NCBI GenBank assembly: GCA_028551475.1
Contig: CM052356.1
Span: forward strand, 23,587,884 to 23,651,883
DNA length: 64,000 nt
Direction of reading: 5' to 3'
Source of the DNA: Casuarina equisetifolia
Taxonomy: Eukaryota; Streptophyta; Magnoliopsida; Fagales; Casuarinaceae
The notes beneath the pieces are model-generated. The model did no database searches, was not told the origin of the DNA, and worked only from the letters and a program-made list of their open reading frames with translations. Numbering within the stretch: position 1 is the first letter of the stretch; every line of letters begins with the position of its first letter. A program made the position numbers and the translations under genes. Positions 59,501 through 64,000 of this stretch are shown here, piece by piece.

Positions 59501-60126
59501 CAATCAGACTATCACATATGATCTTCTGGAAAGTGTATTGATTGGAAACATTATTCACTATAGTTCTCGTCAAACTGCAGTCAAACTGGCACCCAGGATT
59601 ACTGAAACTCTGAAGGGGAAATTAAGTTTGGGGGCTAGAATTTTTCAAGTAGGTGGTGTGGAGAAAGTCTTCAAGCAGTTATTTGATGTCAGAGAAGGAG
59701 AGAAACTGTTTAAGGCTTCTCAATGTTACTTGTCCACCACAGCCGGCCTTATCGCAGGTCTCCTCTTCGTCTCCACAGACAAGGTTGCTTTTTGCAGCGA
59801 GAAAGCCATCAAAATCTCTTGCCCAAGTGGAGAATTCACTAGAGTACATTACAAGGTAACTCACATCACGATATCTATTACATATCCCTTTTCTTCCTCT
59901 CTTCTTCTCTCTCTGTCTGCCTGCTGACATCTTTTTGCCGTGTTAATTTGTGTAGGTTTTGATCACACTAAGAAAGATAAATGCAGTCAGCGAATGTGAG
60001 AATGTGAAGAAGCCTTCGCAGAAGTACATAAATTTAGTTACAGTCGACAACTTTGAGTTTTGGTTTTTGGGTTTCATCGATTACAAGGGAGCTTTCAAAT
60101 ATCTCAGGCAAGCAGTCACTCAATAG
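53584..60126 (+). CDS. GEM-like GRAM-domain protein C, intron 2 carries a copia element
   Basis: Exons 53584-53734, 53823-53903, 59581-59855 and 59956-60126 join in phase to 225 residues, the same length as gene A. The N-terminus is [19 protein letters not shown]; exon 2 has [20 protein letters not shown]; the GRAM core is [60 protein letters not shown]; the tail is [28 protein letters not shown] and [14 protein letters not shown] complete 5.5-kb copia element sits in intron 2, making it 5677 bp where gene A has 185 bp. Both splice sites of that intron survive, so a normal mRNA remains possible, but premature polyadenylation in the LTR or silencing could reduce it. The coding sequence has no stop or frameshift. 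Confidence 0.9.
53927..54227 (+). repeat. 5' LTR of the copia element
   Basis: 301 bp, TG...CA ends, with an early ATATATATAT tract that could serve as the element's TATA box. It differs from the 3' LTR at about 54035-54037 (T/C), at two sites near 54123-54127, and by one extra T near 54155. Confidence 0.95.
54230..54246 (+). other. Primer-binding site (initiator Met tRNA-like)
   Basis: TGGTATCGGGAGCTCAGG starts two bases after the 5' LTR. It resembles the usual TGGTATCAGAGC complement of initiator Met tRNA but is imperfect after position 7. Confidence 0.75.
55066..59031 (+). pseudogene. gag-pol polyprotein frame of the copia element, four in-frame stops
   Basis: One continuous reading frame without any frameshift spans gag (55066 on, zinc knuckle [14 protein letters not shown] at 55795-55836), protease ([10 protein letters not shown], catalytic Asp-Ser-Gly at 55972-55980), integrase (zinc-binding CEGC, then [12 protein letters not shown] and [22 protein letters not shown]), reverse transcriptase ([24 protein letters not shown] at 58069-58080) and RNase H ([19 protein letters not shown]). 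Stops interrupt it at 56398 (TAA), 57223 (TAG), 57589 (TAG) and 57955 (TGA). The first falls between gag/protease and integrase, the second and third flank the spacer before RT, and the fourth lies in RT before the YVDD box. As it stands no complete Pol can be made without readthrough. Confidence 0.93.
59113..59124 (+). other. Polypurine tract
   Basis: AAGGGGGAGAAT lies directly before the 3' LTR and would prime plus-strand DNA synthesis. Confidence 0.85.
59125..59424 (+). repeat. 3' LTR of the copia element
   Basis: 300 bp, nearly identical to the 5' LTR, followed immediately by the TTCTC target duplication and then the rest of gene C intron 2, which resembles intron 2 of gene A. Confidence 0.95.
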
Positions 60127-63100
60127 CAATTCAGTCGCGCGTCTTCCCTCTGCTTCATCTGAATTGTTCTGTCATCTGCAGTAGGAAATGTACAGTTTTG
60201 GACTCTGTATATTTCTAGTGATGAGCAACGTCAAATGGTCCTCAATTTTTAGGCCATTGTTAAACCTCCAGGTAGGCAGATGAGGAAGTCATGAGTAACT
60301 CGTCCCCGTCCTTTCCGAAACTGCTACAGAGCCAGAAAGGACAAGACCAGTGATTCATCCCACTATTGTAACATTCACGCACAAGTGTACGTCTGTTTGT
60401 GTATATGACATGTAAAATTTGTATATTGATGTATGAATCTCCAAGATAATCTATAACGGAAAGGAACTTGGTGATTTTCTTTTGCTTTTGCGTATACATT
60501 GCTCAAAAAATTCCGGTCAACAATGGTTGAATAAATCGTGGTCGTTCAAAATAAACCGAAGTAAACAATAGGAAGGAAGAAAACTTTTGTTCTCATCACA
60601 TATGATCAATGCCCTAGTTTTAGTCTAAAGTCCGGAATCGAAGATGACTGCATACGTGCGAAGCTCAGCTTGTGCCATTAACACAGCTATGGGACCAATT
60701 GGGCAAGGATGAACAATTCATGCGTGTGCCATTAACATGGCCATAGGACCAACTAGACAAGGAGGAACAATCCACACGATACAGGCCACTGAACCTACTT
60801 TGATACCATATAAAAAGTCACCAATGTGGAACAATCTTCAACAAAAAAGCAACATTTCAATAAGTTTGACAAAAGCAGCAAAATCTGATGTACTGCCATC
60901 ATCACCTGGGGTGCGATGTGCTGCCGAACTTTAAATTTACGCTTCAAAAAGGTCAACTTCAACGCCAACTCCAATCTGTACTCCTGAGTTTAGCATCCGA
61001 TTGCTCCGCTCTTGCAGTTCCACCCTTATTTGTTTGCTTTCCTTCCCAATAAAATTTTAGGAAAAGGGTTATCTTACCCTGGGGGACCTCACTATACATC
61101 AAACCTTTCGTCCTTGTAAGGATTCTCCATCTCCCTGGTCCTTATTTTCACATAACAAAAAAAAAAAAAAAAACTTCTAACGATCTCCTTTCCCTTTCTC
61201 TTTGGGGCAAGCACCTTATTTTGGCCAATAAAAGTATGAAACTTTTAATCAGGAACAATATTTTAGTGGCAAGAGTTAGTTGTTTTTGACCTCAAAATAT
61301 CAGCTTGATCTCTCTCATCACCATTACCTATAAAAAAGGTATGAAATTTCATGTTAGTTTTTGTAATTTGAAAGTTGCAATTAAGTTCTCAGTCTTTCAG
61401 AAGGACGTGCTAGTTAGATGTAATCAAAGCAATCTCAAGGAACATTAGAGGTATGATTAAGCCATAACATCATGGTTTGGTCACATGTCATATAGTATGT
61501 GAGAAATGGCACGTAATATTCTGTACCCACCATTACATGTTATGAGCAACTATGGTTTAGCAGTATTTCTTTAACCTTTTATATTACAATACCATTTTGC
61601 AGTATTTCTGTAGTTTTCTCTTGTACAAACACAAGAGGATCTTGGTGAGAGTTATACGTGACTATCTCAAAGCGACTTTTCTAAATAACTTCACAGGGCG
61701 TTCTAGCCTTTACAGAAATCTTCACGTGGAGATAGAAGAGCCCATGCAGATAGGTGTGGCAATTCCCATTCCGGCAAGCAGAAAAGCGTAGTTCACTTTA
61801 TTGTCTGCCCACAATCTTTGGTTAACCGCCCTTGAATCTTCATTGGTGAATGCTCACAAAGCATTTTCAAAGGAGATGAGGCATCCATTTTCCCCGTCTG
61901 CTCATTTGAGACGAAAGAAAGCCACAAAAATTGATCACACTGTCTACTCTATAACTCTATGACGAGGTTCTTTATATCACTCAACCAGAGCATTTAAAAG
62001 TAAAGGCAATTCCGGAGGACTTCAGCCATGAATTTTCACAAAGGATATAAGCTCATTCAACGTGCCACCATCTGAAAGCAGTCGTTTTCCTTTTCTTTAT
62101 CTTATCTTGTCTCGTCATGGTATTAAGTAGGCTGCCATCAGAAAGCCAAAATGCCAGCTCAGAAAGCTTCAATAGCTTATCAGCATATGGTCAGCACAAC
62201 AACAAGTGTTCAGCATATGACGATTGTGTGATCAGAAAGGTCTACCGACTAGCATGCACATTTGATTCCCTAGGACCCATTCTTATAAACAGAATATTTG
62301 TCCAAAAGATTGCATGGGAAGAAACCTGTCTCTATTAACTGCATCAGGCAGTTACTGACAACGAACTTCAACTGTAGTCAGGAAAAAAAAAAAAACCTTG
62401 GGATGAGAGTGGTTTCATTTGAGGGTCTGCGTTACGTGATAAAGAAAACACCAATTGGCTCAAAATAATTCAACTTTGGAAATAAGACAACATTTCAACG
62501 TCAACCATGTCAAGAAGTTCAATATTTTATTAGAATTCTGGCATAAGATGACCAACCTTATTTTTAGTACTCAGATCTGCACAAGTTGTGTCAAGCTTGA
62601 TCTTTACAAAGGGTTTGAGATTGGTCAAGGCACAAACAAAAGGTTTTGCATGGCTCTCATTCAAAAACAAAATAACTCATTTGACATTGACTTCATAGAG
62701 GTTGTAGTTGCTAAATTCATCATATTTGCTGGAAACTCCAAAGAAAGGTGACATTGAGAGGTAAGAAAACTATATTCTTCTACTTTTCTTTTCATCATTT
62801 TACTAATAACATCCTGCTAATTTTTTGGACTTGGTTCTTGGACTGAATGAATCACATCTGCATAAGTTGTTTTTGCTTGTCACTGGATGGTGTTCTTGAA
62901 ATATTTTCTTTTAGTTTCATTCCATAACCATCCATGTTCTTCTGGTGTCTTGTTTGCTTAGCGCAGTCAACTTCCAGAATGTGTTTTCCCAAAAGCAACC
63001 GAAGACACATCATATGAGGTAGGATAAACTTTAGGAGCGCATGGCTGCTACTTTATTCTCCTGGATGAGCCGGTGCTGACTCATGTCAAAAAAAGTGGAT

Positions 63101-63259
63101 TAATCTACTATTTGGTCCCTTTAAATATCCGGGCATAGTAACATTTCATCAACGTAATCAAGAATCTCTTACTCTCATTCCATTATTGGAGAGCATTTTA
63201 CATCCCCCTCTGCCGTCGACCAGCTGTTTCCACTAGGTTAGAGGTGAAATTTTCTCAAA
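60127..63259. other. Spacer between GEM-like C and D
   Basis: No intact gene. It matches the A-B spacer in pieces. About 60640-61060 has no counterpart there and contains the phrase TTTGATACCATAT and a repeated GTGCCATTAACA, so a small inserted element is likely. The antisense coding-like stretch (about 61710-61940) is frameshifted relative to 49259-49470. The final kilobase is the gene D promoter. Confidence 0.5.
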
Positions 63260-63900
63260 ATGTCGAACCTGAAAACCTCAGTTCATGATCTTGTTGTTGG
63301 AATTCCAATAAGATCAGAATTAAACCAAATTCGTAGATCACGAAAGAGATGCTTGACTCATCCTGCCAGCCAATACAGCCTTCCATCACATGAAAGTTCG
63401 TCTCTGACATTAAACTACGGTAATCATTCATCTCTTCTCTCCCTCTCAACCCATCGATCAATTAGTGGTGGAACACTGTTTCCCTAATGAGAAATCTTTT
63501 TGTTGCAGGTTGTGCAGATTCAGTGCTTCGTAGGAAGAAGAAACCTGGTATAAAAAGAGAAGGTTTTGCGCATGGAATCCGGGAGCATGGTAAGAAGCTT
63601 TTGCTTTATTTTCCTTCATTTTGTTGTCCTAATCCTTGCTGCTGTTGGGATCATCAAAGGACCTAATTTCGTTCTTTATGCTTTTTTTTTCCTTTCTAAG
63701 TTGGACACAACTGAAAAGTCAGAACAATTTGTGTATAGAATCCTTTGGAAAAGAAAGTCAAACAAAAACTGATTTCTTTTAACTCTTGTGAGCTGCAGTG
63801 AGACATGGACCCAACATCGCTGAAATTGTGAAGGGGAAGCTGAGCTTGGGGGCTAGAATCCTTAAATTAGGAGGCGTAGAGAAAGTCTTCAAGCGGTTAT
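63260..63900 (+). pseudogene. GEM-like GRAM-domain gene D, broken in exon 3
   Basis: Exon 1 (63260-63419) encodes MSNLKTSVHDLVVGIPIRSE and exon 2 (63509-63589) VLRRKKKPGIKREGFAHGIR, both close to gene B with the same exon lengths. Exon 3 opens at 63799 with [20 protein letters not shown] and runs to the codons for VFKRL. At 63901 homology with gene B stops abruptly, 102 bases into what should be a 275-base exon. The frame then ends within about ten codons. The GRAM domain is therefore cut. Whether the rest of the gene lies beyond an insertion to the right is outside this window. Confidence 0.85.
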
Positions 63901-64000
63901 TGATAAGATGTGACGTGGGTGCCGTGTGATTTACTTGACACCAGGGGTCATGAAGAAGTAAAAGACACGGCTATTTTGTGTAAGGAAAATGGGTTACGTG
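63901..64000. mobile_element. Possible 5' end of an LTR inserted in gene D
   Basis: The sequence that replaces gene D exon 3 begins TGATAAGATGTGACGTGG. A TG start exactly at the break suits an LTR edge, but the other end and any target duplication are outside the window. A deletion junction is the alternative. Confidence 0.4.

Larger units (their letters stand above)
52542..63900. repeat. Segmental duplication, unit 2 (GEM-like genes C and D)
   Basis: Second copy of the two-gene unit, in the same orientation. It is longer because of the 5.5-kb copia insertion in gene C and about 400 extra bp near 60640-61060. It ends where gene D is broken at 63900. Confidence 0.8.

Overview
This window is nuclear DNA of a flowering plant, most likely a woody or repeat-rich eudicot. 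The genes are split by GT-AG introns and the intergenic DNA is AT-rich. Plant LTR retrotransposons are present, and the gene set is plant-specific: TOM40, a SHAQKYF MYB, a plastid-type MurF and GEM-like GRAM proteins. I could not fix the species. Exon coordinates below were read by eye from splice signals and protein continuity. Every multi-exon model closes in frame unless stated otherwise.

Layout, left to right. 1-2460 is retrotransposon debris: the 3' part of an Athila-like Ty3 LTR with a tRNA-Asp primer site and a cut-off gag, then an antisense fragment of a Ty1/copia gag. 4594-4901 is a tiny two-exon gene for a secreted six-cysteine defensin-like peptide, whose intron carries a perfect 24-bp inverted repeat. 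5977-14731 (minus) is a 13-exon PRMT6 arginine methyltransferase. It diverges across a 356-bp shared promoter from the intronless SF3B1 gene (15088-18897). TOM40 (19902-24484, 11 exons) follows, then a small acidic protein (25038-25478) and a minus-strand six-EF-hand calumenin/reticulocalbin-type protein (26054-30558). After a gene-poor stretch come a SHAQKYF-class MYB (36438-40733) and a plastid-type MurF ligase (42039-44383). The MurF reading frame contains one in-frame TGA.

The right third (about 45.4-63.9 kb) is a segmental duplication. A two-gene unit of about 7.1-7.2 kb holding two different GEM-like/GRAM genes is present twice, in the order A-B-C-D, with A like C and B like D. Unit 1 gained a 354-bp long-TIR element (45641-45994) whose empty site survives in unit 2. 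In unit 2, a 5.5-kb Tnt1/Tork-type copia element with near-identical LTRs and a TTCTC target duplication sits in intron 2 of gene C, and gene D is cut in exon 3 at 63900 by what may be the start of another LTR.

There is no operon-like functional link between most genes. Many are housekeeping genes for splicing, protein import, methylation and secretory-pathway calcium. The accessory interest lies in the defensin-like gene, the MurF stop codon and the duplicated GEM-like array with its insertions.
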